The notes below the pieces were generated by a model. It searched no databases, was not told the DNA's origin, and saw nothing but the letters and a program-made list of their open reading frames with translations. Source: Lithobates sylvaticus (lineage: Eukaryota > Chordata > Amphibia > Anura > Ranidae). Taken from it: DNA of 64,000 nucleotides. The translations under genes and the position numbers were made by a program. The DNA lies in the NCBI GenBank assembly GCA_028564925.1, contig CM053028.1, positions 363,869,302-363,933,301 on the forward strand, written 5' to 3'. This document shows positions 37,892 to 48,362 of the stretch, piece by piece; positions within the stretch are counted from its first letter, which is position 1; every line of letters starts with the position of its first letter.

Positions 37892-38930
37892 TTAAGGCAC
37901 TTACTAGTCCAGACCAGCTCCTACTAACCTTTTCCTAAATGGGACCTGTCAGTTTTGCAAGCCTTCACAAAAGAACCTTTTGAACCGTTAGACAATTTCG
38001 TTAAAGAATTTAACTCTCAAAACTGTATTTTTAGTTGCGGATACGTCCGCAAGAAGAATCGGTTAACTACACGCTCTATCAGTAAAGGAACCTTTTTTTG
38101 TTGACCCAGACTGGATTATACTAAAAACAGATCCGGGGTTTTTGCCAAAAGTAACTTCCATTCATAACCGGTCGCAGAAAATCATCCTGCCAACTTTTCG
38201 TTCAGACCCTTTGGGAGAAAAAAGGAGAAACTATTCCATAACTTGGATGTGAGAAGAATTCTGTTGCATTACCTGGAAGTAACAAGGGACTTTAGGTCTT
38301 TGGACTCTTTCTTTTTTCGGGCAACAAAAAGGGCTGCCAAGCATCAAAGGGGACAATTGCTAGGTGGCTAAAATCAGCCATTTCACAAGCTTGTCTCCCC
38401 CACCAGGAATATTAGCACACTCTACCTCTACTAGAGCTCTGGCCACTTCATGGGCAGAAACAGCTGGTGCCACCGTAGATCAAATTTGTAAGGCGGCTAC
38501 GTGGTCAAATTACCGAACGTTTGTTCGTCATTATAGACTGGATCTTCGGTCAGCATGTGATCAGACATTTGGCAGAAAGGTCCTGCAGGCTGTTGTCCAT
38601 CCCTAATTGGTAAGTCTTGAATTTTCCCTAAAACGTCTTTTAGGACAGCACCTGAGAGGATAATCAAGTTAGACTTACCAGTAAATTGTTTTCCAGGAGT
38701 CTTTCAGGACATCGACAACCCACCCTTGTTTGTTTATGCTGTGACTAACCATGTTCTGATTATGTGTTCCAGCTTGGGCTGGAGGTACTCTGCTACAACT
38801 GAAGAGCTGTGGGGAGAAGCCTCATTTTAAAGTTTGGTGGAGTTGGTTTTTCCTAGTGGGTGGAACCACTCTCTCAGGTGCTGTCCTGAAAGACTCCTGG
38901 AAAACAAGTTACCGGTAAATCTAACTTGAA

Positions 38931-40075
38931 TTTTCTTTGGGTGGGGGTAGGGGGGTGCATAATAAAGTAGGTAAAGGTTAGAACAGGTTATTTGTTTTCT
39001 GTGTTACTGTTAGGGAGATTTCCCCCTTGATAGTTGTATTCTTGACTGATATCACCAGGATTGAAGGAGCAAAAAATGCAAATATCTGATTTTGCACCAG
39101 CACTGGAATAGAGTAGAGGTCTTCCAGTGGGCACCCTTATTCCTTTGACAGCTAAGGGGGGACTTAAATCACTTGGAATTGTCACTTGTGTTTGCAGGAC
39201 TGGAATCAAATGAAAATCTCCTGAGTGGGGCACATATGAAAAAACATAACATGTGTAACGATCTTCTACTTGATCCAAATCTTTTTTTTTTTTTTTTTTT
39301 TTTTTTTATTGGCTTACTTTAAAACATAAGTCTAGCCAAGAGGTTTTAATAAACTAAAAAAATAAAAACCATTGCACTCCAAATCTAAAAAACAAATGAG
39401 CAGTGCCCCTCTCACAACTGACAGCAGTGACAGCAGGTTCGGCAGGCAGGATGGATCGGCCTATAGATGTAGAATGAGAGCAGCGAGTGATCCGCAGATC
39501 CATGTATATTTGTTCAATCCCCATGTGGTGTTGCCCCAATCCCTGGAATGTGGCGCACTACTAAGATGATACTAATCGTGGCGGCAATATCAACAAATAA
39601 AAGGGGGGAGCAGGGAGACTAGAATACCTGTCAAGCCCCGCACAGTGACAAGTCGCACAAAGGGAGATCCCGCCGGTACAGTCCGCTGATGGCAAGACCC
39701 CGCCTGCTTCATGGAGACATAGTTTACATGGTTGCCATGATGCGTTTCAGGTGTGTGTCTCCCCCGTTGTCTAGTCTTGTGTTGCAGGCTCAGCATTTGT
39801 AAATTTGTACCAGGCTTCTGTGTTTGTTTGTGTTACTTTGATACCGGGCACATTTTCAGTTCTATTAGTATTCATGTAATATTATAATAGAAGCATGCCA
39901 ATTGTGTGTTCTGTTCATTGTTTAAATGTTGTGCTTTTATATATTTGTATATACTATGGTATTGATTTTGTTAAACCTTGCATACGAGTGACATTTTTCA
40001 TCCTTGGGAAGGTCAAGATACCTTAAAGACTAGTTGACCTTTGTAGAAGAACTTTGTAGAAGAACTGCTCTTGCA
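38931..40075. other. dlg1 intron, unassigned
   Basis: A G-run near 38940-38955 and a T run at 39282-39307 occur. The GC-richer stretch at 39370-39790 (with CAGCAGTGACAGCAGGTTCG and CGGCAATATCAACAAATAAA) looks like an old repeat, but I cannot name it. No exon was found. Confidence 0.45.
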
Positions 40076-40083
40076 CTCTAGAC

Positions 40084-40363
40084 CAGGGTCTTCAAACTTT
40101 CTAAACAAAGGGCCAATTTACTTTAGACTTTAGGAGGGTGGGACTGTGGCCATTGGGAGTTAAAAGGGTCCCAACATCAGGATGAAAAACCAAAGCCTCA
40201 TCTTTGCTGACAGTGGGAGGAATTGTGCCCCATCATTGGTGTCATTAGGAGGAATTGTGCCCCTTTTGTTGGTGTTAGTGGGGGAATTGTGTCCCTTTTG
40301 TTTTCCGTGGGGGGGGGGGGCAGATAAAAGTAAGCAAAGGGTTGCAGATTGGAGAGACCCCTG
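40084..40363. mobile_element. hAT-type element A, 8-bp target duplication
   Basis: Starts CAGGGTCTTCAAACTTT and ends GGAGAGACCCCTG, between CTCTAGAC at 40076-40083 and CTCTAGAC at 40364-40371. About 280 bp, non-autonomous. The inner part has repeated GGAATTGTGCCCC words (about 40210-40290) and a G run. Confidence 0.85.
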
Positions 40364-40371
40364 CTCTAGAC

Positions 40372-40556
40372 CAGTTCTCAACCTCAGTCCTCCTGTGTAC
40401 CCCCAACAGGCCATGTTTGCAGGTTTTCCTTTATCTTTCACAGGTGCTTTAAATCTGAGGCAATGGCTTGGTATTCTGGACAGCTATTTTATCTAAGAAG
40501 AGAAATTCCCAAAATATGGCCTGTTGGGGGTACTTGACTGAGGTTGAGAACCACTG
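40372..40556. mobile_element. hAT-type element B, sharing the target site with A
   Basis: Starts CAGTTCTCAACCTCAGTCC and ends GAGGTTGAGAACCACTG. It lies between CTCTAGAC at 40364-40371 and a third CTCTAGAC at 40557-40564. Inner arms CCCCAACAGGCCATGTTTG and ATATGGCCTGTTGGGGGTAC are inverted. It is a 185-bp hAT-type MITE. Confidence 0.88.
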
Positions 40557-41299
40557 CTCTAGACCATAGGTTCAGCTGATTTAGCAGAACCCCAGCTGCT
40601 GTACATGGCTTGCCACTTCTACTGAAAAGTAGAAAACTGCCCAAAATCCTTTTCCAAAGAATGGAGCGCACTGATGTGACAGCACTGCAATCTTTTTGTT
40701 TTTTTATATATAATATAAACACACACACTCTCTATTACCAAAAGTATTGGTAACCCTGCCTTTACATGCACATGAACGTTAATGGCTTCCCGGTCTGTCC
40801 GTAGGGTTCAATATTGAGTTGGCCCACCCTTGCAGCTATAACAGCTTCAACTCTTCTAGCCACTTCAGCCCCGGACCATTTGGCAGCCAAAGGACCAGAG
40901 GTCTTTTTCAATTTCGCACTGCACTACTTTAACTGGTAATTGCGCGGTCATGCAATTTTGTAACCAAACGAAATTTGCGTCCTTTTCTTCCCACAAATAG
41001 AGCTTTCTTTTGATGGTATTTGATTGCCTCTGTGATTTTAATTTTTTGCGATATAAACGGAAAAAGAGCGAAAATTTTGAAAAAAAAAAGAGATTTTCTA
41101 CTTTTGTTATAAAAAAAAATCTAATAAACTCAATTTTAATCAAACATTTGGGCCAAATGTATTCAGCCACATGTCTTTAGTAATAAAAATGCCAATAAGC
41201 GTATATTTATTGGTTGCGCAAAAGTTATAGCGTCTACAAACTAGAGTACATCTGGAATTTACACCGCTTTTAATTTATGACTGCCTATTTCATTTCTTG

Positions 41300-42385
41300 A
41301 GGTGCTAAAATGGCAGAGAAGTACAAAACCCCCCCAAATGACCCCATTTTGGAAAGTAGACACCCCAAGCGATTTGCTGAGAGGCATGTTGAGCCCATTG
41401 AATATTTTTTTTTTTAGTCCCAAGTGATTGAATAAAGACAAAAATAAAAAAGATTTTTTTTTTTTTCAAAAAGTTGTTACTAAATGATATATTGCTCACA
41501 CATGCCATAGTTATATGTGGAATTGCACCCCAAAATACATTTTGCTGCTTCTCCTGAGTATGGGGATACCACATGTGTGGGACTTTGGGAGCCTAGCCGC
41601 GTACGGGGCCCCGAAACCCAAGCACCGCCTTCAGGATTTCTAAGGGTGCAAATTTTTGATTTCACTCCTCACTACCTATCACCGTTTAGAAGGCCATAAA
41701 ATGCCAAAATAGCACAAAACCCCCCCAAATGCCCATTTTGGAAAGTAGACACCCCAAGCTATTTGTTGAGAGGCATGGTGAGTATTTTACAGCTCTCATT
41801 TGTTTTTGAAAATGAAGAAAGTAAAGAAAAAAAATTTTTTTTTTCTTTTTTTCAATTTTCAAAACTTTGTGACAAAAAGCGAGATCTGCAAAATACTCAC
41901 CATACCTCTCAGCAAATAGCTTGGGTGTCTACTTTCCAAAATGGGGTCATTTGGGGGGAGTTTATGCCATCTGGGCATTCCATGGCCTCCGAAACTGTGA
42001 TTGGCAGTGAGAAGTGAAATAAAAAAATTACACCCTTAGAAAGCCTGAAGGCGGTGATTGGTTTTTGGGGTTCCGTACGCAGCTAGGCTCCCAAAAAGTC
42101 CCACACATGTGGTATCCCCGTACTCAGGAGAAGCAACAGAATGTATTTTGGGGTGTATTTCCACATATGCCCATGACATGTTTGAGCAATATATCATTTA
42201 GTGACAACTTTTTGTAAAAAAAAGTATATATATTTTTTTTTTTTCATTATTCAATCTCTTGGGACAAAAAAAAAAAATATTTAATGGGCTCAACATTGCT
42301 CTCATCAAATAGCTTGGGGTGTCTACTTTCCAAAATGGGGTCATTTGGGGGGGGGGTTTGAACTGTCCTGGCATTTTATGCACAA
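41300..42385. repeat. Large palindrome, two arms of about 500 bp
   Basis: Left arm words recur inverted in the right arm in mirror order about a centre near 41840: CCATTTTGGAAAGTAGACAC / GTCTACTTTCCAAAATGG, GGGGATACCACATGTGTGGG / CCCACACATGTGGTATCCCC, and CACCGCCTTCAGGATTTCTA / TAGAAAGCCTGAAGGCGGTG. The outer pair GAGCCCATTGAATATT / AATATTTAATGGGCTC closes it. The loop is only some tens of bases of A/T. Related single-copy words occur in TTAA copies 3, 4 and 10. Confidence 0.9.
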
Positions 42386-44394
42386 CATTTAGAAGCCTAT
42401 GTCACACGTCACCCACTCTTCTAACCACTTGTAGACAAAGCCCTTTCTAACACTTTTTGTTTACATGAAAACATATTTTTTTTTTTGCAAGAAAATTACG
42501 TTGAACCCCCAAACACTATATATAATGTTAAAGCAAAGGCCCTACAGATTAAAATGGTGGGTGTTGCATTTTTTTTTTCCACACAGTATTTGCGCAGCGA
42601 TTTTTCAAACGCATTTTTTGTGGAAAAAATACACTTTTTTTTATTTTAATGCACTAAAACACACTATATTGCTCAAATTTTGATGAAATAAAAAATATGA
42701 TCTTAGGCCGAGTACATGGATACCAAACACGACATGCTTTAAAATTGCGCACAAACACGCAGTGGCGACAAACTACATACATTTTTAAAAGCCTTTTAAA
42801 AGCCTTTACATGATACCACATTAGATTCACGGAGGAGGTCTACTGCTAAAATTACTGCCCTCGATCTGACCTTTGCGGTGATACCTCACATGCATGGTGC
42901 AATTGCTGTTTACATATGACGCCAGACCAACGCTTGTGTACGCCTTTGCGCAAGAGAAGGGGGGGCAGGGGTGCTTTTTTTTTTTTTTTTTGGTTTTTTT
43001 TTTATTTATTTAGCTTTTTTATTTTATTTTTAAACTGTTCCTTCCATTTTTTTTCTTTGTTATGATTTTTATTGTTATCTCAGGGAATGTAAATATCCCC
43101 TATGATAGCAATAGGCAGTGACAGGTACTCTTTTTTTGAAAAAATTGGGGTCTAAGACCCTAGATCTTTCCTCTGCCCTCAAAGCATCTGACCACACCAA
43201 GATTGGTGTGATAAAATGCTTTCCCAATTTCCCAATGGCGCGGTTTATATCCGGGAGGGGGACATTCCCTCCCACTGCTTGTAAAAGCAGTCTAGAGGCT
43301 AATTACCCGCTAGAATTGCTTTTACATGAAAGCCGATCACTGGCTGAAAAGAATGATACCAAGATGATACCTAAACCTGCAGGCATCATTCTGGTATAAC
43401 CAATCAAAGTCCAGCAACATACTGGACATATATTGTAATCTTTTTTTTTTTCATGCAGCCTCTTGGCTGAACGAAAAAAAAGAGATTGGTGGGTATGCCC
43501 ACCATAGAATACCTCCCTTCATCCACCCACTTCTAATGATGGGCACCATTTATATATGCCGATGCATGGGGGCATCCTCCCGCAAAAGTTATACACACGG
43601 TCGGAATTTCGACCGTATGTACGTGGCATTAGGAGCCAATCGCTCTGCTGCCCCCATGCTTCGGCATATATGCTCTTTTTTTTAACTGTGGTGGTGAAAT
43701 CACCTCCTACAGCGTTGGAGTCGCGGCTTTATGTATCGTGGGAGCAAACGCTGTTGCTGTCTAGATAAATAAATCCGCGTTGCAACTGAATGGCGCACCT
43801 GAAAACAAAAAAATGCTTAACACTAAAACACAGTAAACAAAATTACATACCTGAAAAGCAAGCATGATAAAACATGATAAAACATAATAAAACATTGCAG
43901 AATAGAATGGAGTAAAAAAAGAGCAACAATAGAGAGAGAATTGAGAGAGAGAACAATAAAACGACAACTTTTTTATTTTTTTTATTTTTTTGAGATTCAC
44001 AGGTAAAAAAGCTCCTGACTGAAGCGACTGATCAAAACGCTACCACAAAAAAAATGTTAGCGATCGCAGGGATGACTCTGCGAACGCTGCAGTTATGTGT
44101 GCTTAGTGTTTTGTAAGTGACAGTGATCGATCGATACTGCACTTGGGTGGGCTGGGCTGGGCGGAGGGGGAAACGCAGGTGCTAGCAGGTATCTGGGCTG
44201 ACAATGCGTTTTTTTTTTGGAACCCTACTGCTGGGACGCTAGTATAGATCTGATCAGATCAGTTGATCTGTTCAGATACTGTACACTAAGGGAGGTGTAT
44301 GCTTTGCTCTAACTTGGGGCGACGCAGACCTTATTTGACCCTAAAACCTAATTGATATCACCCGCCGGGCGATCAGTTAAACCGTTATTGGGTA

Positions 44395-45075
44395 ATAAAT
44401 GGCGGGTGCCCTAACAGAATACAAAAAAAAACTGGTTACCTAGCGACACTAATGCAGCGATCAGAAAAACGATCGCTTAGTGACACTGGCAAAAGGGTTA
44501 ACTAGGGGCAATCAGGGGGTTAAAACCTTTATTAGGTAATATATGGGGGTACCTGACGCTATATAAAAACCTGACGGGGAACCTAAATAACGAAATAACT
44601 AACTGCTAACCAGCGTCACCAGTGACAGTTATACAGTGATCACTGGTGAAAGGGTTAACTCTAGGGGCAATCAGGGGGTTAAAACCTTTATTTAGGTTGT
44701 AATATGGGGGTACCTGACCTATAAACCTATTTATGAACCTATATAAACATGGCGGTTACCAAAAAAAAAAAATGGTTACCTAGCGACACTAATGCAGCGA
44801 TCAAAAAACGATCGCTTAGTGACACTGGCAAAAGGGGGTGAAAGGTTAACTAGGGGCAATCAGGGGGTTAAAACCTTTATTAGGTAATATATGGGGGTAC
44901 TTGACGCTATATAAAAACCTATTTAAACACACACTCTCTATTACCAAATAACTAACTGGCTAACCAGCGACACCAGTGACAGTTATACAGTGATCACTGG
45001 TGAAAGGGTAAACTCTAGGGGCAATCAAGGGTTTAAAACCTTTATTTAGGTTGTAATATGGGGGTACCTGACACA
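44395..45075. repeat. Tandem repeat of about 340 bp inside TTAA copy 5
   Basis: The block with GGTTACCTAGCGACACTAAT, GATCGCTTAGTGACACTGGC, GGGGCAATCAGGGGGTTAAA and ATATGGGGGTACCTGACG occurs at about 44430-44760 and again at about 44770-45070. Within each block, a half-unit similarity (CAGCGTCACCAGTGACAGTT / GTGATCACTGGTGAAAGGGT) suggests an older duplication. No coding potential. Confidence 0.85.
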
Positions 45076-45669
45076 TGCCACGTCCAGGGGATCCCGGTCT
45101 GTCCGTAGGGTTCAATATTGAGTTGGCCCACCCTTTGCAGCTATAACAGCCCCCCCCCGAAGAACTCCCGACCGTCCCCCGCCGGCCGGGGGGGTCCGAT
45201 CGTACCCCCCACCCGCCGGCAAGTGGCTAGGAAGGCTGTACACAAGGTTTAGGAGTGTCTATGGGAATGTTTGACTATTCTTGCAGAAATGCATTTGTAA
45301 GGTCAGGCACTGTTGTGGACATGTTCTATCAGGTTGAGGTCAGGACTCTGCATGCCAGTCAAGTCACTCCACCCCAAACTCGCGTATCCATGTTTTTATG
45401 GACCTTGCTTTGTGCACTGGTCCAAATCATTTGGTGGAGGGGGGATTATGATGTGGGGTTGTTTTTCAGTGGTTGGGCTTGGCACCTTAGTTCCAGTAAA
45501 GGAAACTCCTAATGCGTCAGCATACTAAGACATTTTGGACAGTTTCATACTCCCAACTTTGTGGGAACAGTTTGGGGATGGCCCCTTCCTGTTCCAACAT
45601 GACTGCACACCAGTGCACAAAGGGTGGGTCAACGCAATATTGAACCCTACAGACTAAGACACCATTTAA

Positions 45670-46615
45670 CCGCTCCCTGCACATTTACGTCGGCAGAATG
45701 GCGAGGCTGGGCAAAAGCACGTACCGGTACGTCCCCTTTAATTGCCCAGCCGTGGGTCCCGCGCGACCTGGTCGGGAGCTCCGTGACCACCGGACCCGAT
45801 CGCCGCTGGTGTCCCGCGATCGGGTCACAGAGCTGAAGAATGGGGAGAGGTCTGGGTTAACAAACCTCTCCCTGCGCTTCCTACACTGCCTGTCACTGAT
45901 CGGCTGTTCCCTGTCATCGGGAAAGCCGATCAGTGACGTCAGACGTAAAGCCACGCCCCCTACTGTAAAAAACACACATCACAGACCTAACCCCTCCCCG
46001 CCCCCTAGTGGTTAACTCTTTCACTGCCAGTGTCATTTATACAGGAATCAATGCATTTAAATAGCATTGATTGCTGTATAAATGACAATGGTCCCAAAAA
46101 TGTGTCAAAAATGTCCGATGTGTCCGCCATAATGTCGCAGTCACAATAAAAATCGCTGATCGCTGCCATTACTAGTAAAAAAAATATATTAATAAAAATG
46201 CTATAAAACTATCCCCTATTTTGTAAATGCTATAACTTTTGCGCAAACCAATCAATCGCTAATTGCTTTTTTTTTTTACCAAAAATATGTAGAAGAATAC
46301 GTATCGGCCTAAACTGAGAAAAAAAAAAATTTATATATATTTTTGGGGAATATTTATTATAGCAAAAAAGTAAAAAATATTGCATTTTTTTTTTTCAAAA
46401 TTGTCACTATTTTTGTTTATAGCGCAAAAAATAAAAACCGCAGGGGGCGATCAAATACCACCAAAAGAAAGCTCTATTTGTGGGAAAAAAAGGACGCCAA
46501 TTTTGTTTGGGAGCCACGTCGCACGACCGCGCAATTGTCAGTTAAAGCGACGCAGTGCCGAATCGCAAAAAGGGGCCTGGTCCTTTGGCTGCAAATTGGT
46601 CCGGGGCTGAAGTGG
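45670..46615 (+). mobile_element. TTAA-flanked element, copy 6
   Basis: TTAA at 45666-45669 and 46616-46619. It begins CCGCTCCCTGCACATTTACG and ends GGTCCGGGGCTGAAGTGG. It is colinear with copy 1 over its whole length (TACGTCGGCAGAATGGC, GCATTGATTGCTGTAT, GTATCGGCCTAAACTGAG, GCGACGCAGTGCCGAATCGC). The opposite arm of the host Tc1 fold-back has one TTAA at the matching place (CCATTAACGTTCATG near 40773 in inverted sense), confirming the target duplication. Confidence 0.93.
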
Positions 46616-46669
46616 TTAAAGTTCATATAAAGGCAGGCATCCCAATACTTTTGGTAATCTAGTGTATAT

Positions 46670-47688
46670 CATCTTTTTTTTTTTTTTTTTTTTTTATCCA
46701 TCAGGGTCCTTTTTCTATGCTACATTTCTGCATCTGATTGTTGTGTTTTTTTTTTTATGAGTTATTGTCCATAAAAAGCAGAATTTGTCTACATGCTTTG
46801 CAGTACATTTGTGGGCCAATTAAATACACAGGCGATGGGTCTCTGTCAGTTTCTCCTAAACCTGGGATTGCCTTAAACTCACAGTAATAAACCTAATACT
46901 TGAATAAATAGTTTAAACAGTGTTGCATGTTTTTAGCATTCTTTTTTTTTTTTTTTTTTTTTTTTTCATTTTGAAAAGTAGATTTTGTTTTCAGATTATT
47001 AATATATCTTTGGTTGATTGATATTGAAATCTCTTGATGGGTTGGTTTAGTTTTGTTTTCAATGGTCAATGATGAGCCGAATTGCTCACTGACACATTTA
47101 TCTACAACTCCATTAGAAATATCTGCTTGCCAGAGATCTCTTTGCATGCAATGGAAACTGATATTCTTGCTGCATTTTTAATAACGTGAAACACATTTAT
47201 AAAGCTGGAAAAATTAAAACTTTTACTCCTGTAATGAATGTGACAAGTAGATAGAACTTAGGCTGAGATCTTGTGGAGTCTTAGCTAGATATACAGAGAT
47301 AAAGGGTAATTCGGTTTGTCAGGCCTGAGTTGTTATTTCAAAAAGAAGCCCCTGCAGTTGGGTGCAAATGGCAAGATTACAAAAAAAAAAACCTGTATGT
47401 GCTTTTGGTTCAAGGCTATTGATATGTCACATTTACACATTCATAGCAGATTAAATAAATATTTAATACCCAATTAAATCATTAAATGTTAAATATAAAA
47501 TGTTGTGTAACGTGAGCTGAGGGTAGATAAAATTATTCCCGATACTGAGAAAATTTTACTTGTAATATAGTATTCTGCTTTCCATACTTTTTTTTTTTTT
47601 TTTTTTTTTCTTACACCTTAGTTACTTAGTTTACAAAGAAATAATTGCATGGGACTTTTCTCCTTATTTGTATGTATTTTCTTGTTAG
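46670..47688. other. dlg1 intron before the GQEEY exon, nothing recognised
   Basis: A/T-rich sequence with T runs near 46673-46695, 46942-46966 and 47589-47609. The last stretch ends in TTTTCTTGTTAG, the acceptor for the exon at 47689. Confidence 0.5.
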
Positions 47689-47739
47689 GTGGTCAAGAAG
47701 AATATGTTTTATCGTATGAACCAGTCAGTCAACAAGAAG
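47689..47739 (+). CDS. dlg1: dlg1 exon GQEEYVLSYEPVSQQE
   Basis: A CTTGTTAG acceptor is followed by GT, which completes Arg after the HVTSN exon. The 51-bp exon then reads GQEEYVLSYEPVSQQE, plus a final G that forms GTA (Val) with the next exon. Human DLG1 has GQEEYVLSYEPVNQQE as I recall. This is the end of the hook, joining the SH3 to the guanylate-kinase-like domain and contributing the last SH3 strand in MAGUK proteins. The donor is GTTTGC, weaker than the GTAAGT of its neighbours. Confidence 0.96.
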
Positions 47740-48260
47740 GTTTGCAAAAATGAATTTACTATTTTAACCATTTTGAAATGTTTATTTGTGTTTGCTTTGG
47801 AGGGCTGTTCAAGATTATTACTTTTAATGTGATACTAAACATATACGGTTTAATTTATAATATCTCTTCTCTTTAGAAGTCATATTGTAAGTGAATGTTA
47901 TTTTTGTAAGTAGTTGGCTTACTGATTTTCTCAGAAGACTGCATTAAAGTGATTGATTGTAAAGGCACAAATTAAATGTTATTAAAATAACAAACATGTT
48001 ATACCTACCTGCTCTGTGCAAGGGTTTTGCACAGAGCAGCTCCAGTCACTCTTCTGGGGTCCCCCACCAGCGCTCTGGGTTTCTCCACCCCATCCCCCCA
48101 TGAGTGCCCCTATAGAAAGCTGCTATGCTATACTATGCTATATCCCGAAGTATAAAGGTATTTTATTATGAATAATTAATGGAGTAAAATGGACATGATT
48201 CTGAAAATCTTTCTCTCCCAAGATTCTAATTTTTTTTTTTTTTTTGTTTGTTTTTTTTAG
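47740..48260. other. Short dlg1 intron with TTAA-MITE end
   Basis: A 521-bp intron. At about 47945 the words TTAAAGTGATTGATTGTAAA and CAGAGCAGCTCCAGTCACTC mark a fragment of another frog TTAA-type MITE (about 47949-48125), which has a CTCTGTGCAAGGGTTTTGCA hairpin. Poly-T precedes the TTTTAG acceptor at 48255-48260. Confidence 0.6.
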
Positions 48261-48362
48261 TAAATTATTCTCGACCAGTAATTATTTTAGGGCCAATGAA
48301 GGACAGAATTAATGATGATTTGATCTCTGAATTTCCTGAAAAGTTTGGGTCTTGTGTTCCCC
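48261..48362 (+). CDS. dlg1: dlg1 exon: start of guanylate-kinase-like domain
   Basis: After TTTTTTAG the exon completes Val and reads [20 protein letters not shown] then [13 protein letters not shown], plus one base C, followed by [22 protein letters not shown] is the degenerate P-loop of the MAGUK guanylate-kinase-like domain. True kinases have GPSGxGK here, so the domain binds phosphoproteins and does not phosphorylate GMP. The exon is 102 bp. The trailing C would begin His of HTTRPKRDYEVDGRDYHF in the next exon, which I could not find before 64000. The sequence differs from human by S for T (NYSRP) and E for D (FPEKF), as I recall it. Confidence 0.97.

Larger units (their letters stand above)
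30098..38930 (+). mobile_element. DIRS-type retrotransposon fossil B, interrupted by other elements
   Basis: Inverted ends: TCAGGACAGCACCTGAAAGA with CCACTAGGAAACAGG on the left, and their complements (TTTCCTAGTGGGTGG, CTCTCAGGTGCTGTCCTGAA) near 38850-38900 on the right. A gag-like stretch (about 31060-31620) includes SAAVAHNSDASAESIRMTAR. The reverse transcriptase spans about 33900-34700, with GFYSHIFLVRKPS and SYLDDLLFA. RNase H-type TTDASSWGLGG is at about 34886, and the recombinase C-terminus DQICKAATWSNYRTFVRHYR at about 38478. A different DIRS subfamily from fossil A, judged by its ends. Old, with many breaks. A LINE tail and two TTAA elements lie inside. Confidence 0.88.
40860..45226 (-). 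mobile_element. Long TTAA-family element, copy 5, inserted at CTAG
   Basis: The ends are the family termini CCACTTCAGCCCCGG and GGCAAGTGG, but the 4-bp flanks are CTAG (40856-40859 and 45227-45230), not TTAA. Joining the flanks gives CAACTCTTCTAGGAAGGCTG, a continuous Tc1 arm by comparison with the Tc1 family I recall. The left 450 bp carries the family blocks (TTTAACTGGTAATTGCGCGG, GAGCTTTCTTTTGATGGTAT). The rest is longer than other copies: a large palindrome (41300-42385), unassigned sequence (42390-44395), and a tandem duplication (44395-45075). No transposase was recognised. Confidence 0.75.
40727..46664. mobile_element. Tc1-derived fold-back element carrying two nested TTAA-family elements
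   Basis: Outer ends are ATTACCAAAAGTATTGG (left) and CCAATACTTTTGGTAATC (right). The left arm (GGTTCAATATTGAGTTGGCC) and the right arm (CAATATTGAACCCTAC) are inverted copies of the same end of a Tc1 family. Between the arms, 45230-45640 holds an inverted junction. Part of it reads on the + strand as transposase (GGGGIMMWGCFSVVGLGTLV, DILDSFILPTLWEQFGDGPF, then FQHDCTPVHK) and the preceding part matches the opposite orientation. It is therefore a palindromic derivative with no complete transposase. TTAA copy 5 sits in the left arm and copy 6 in the right arm. Confidence 0.8.
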
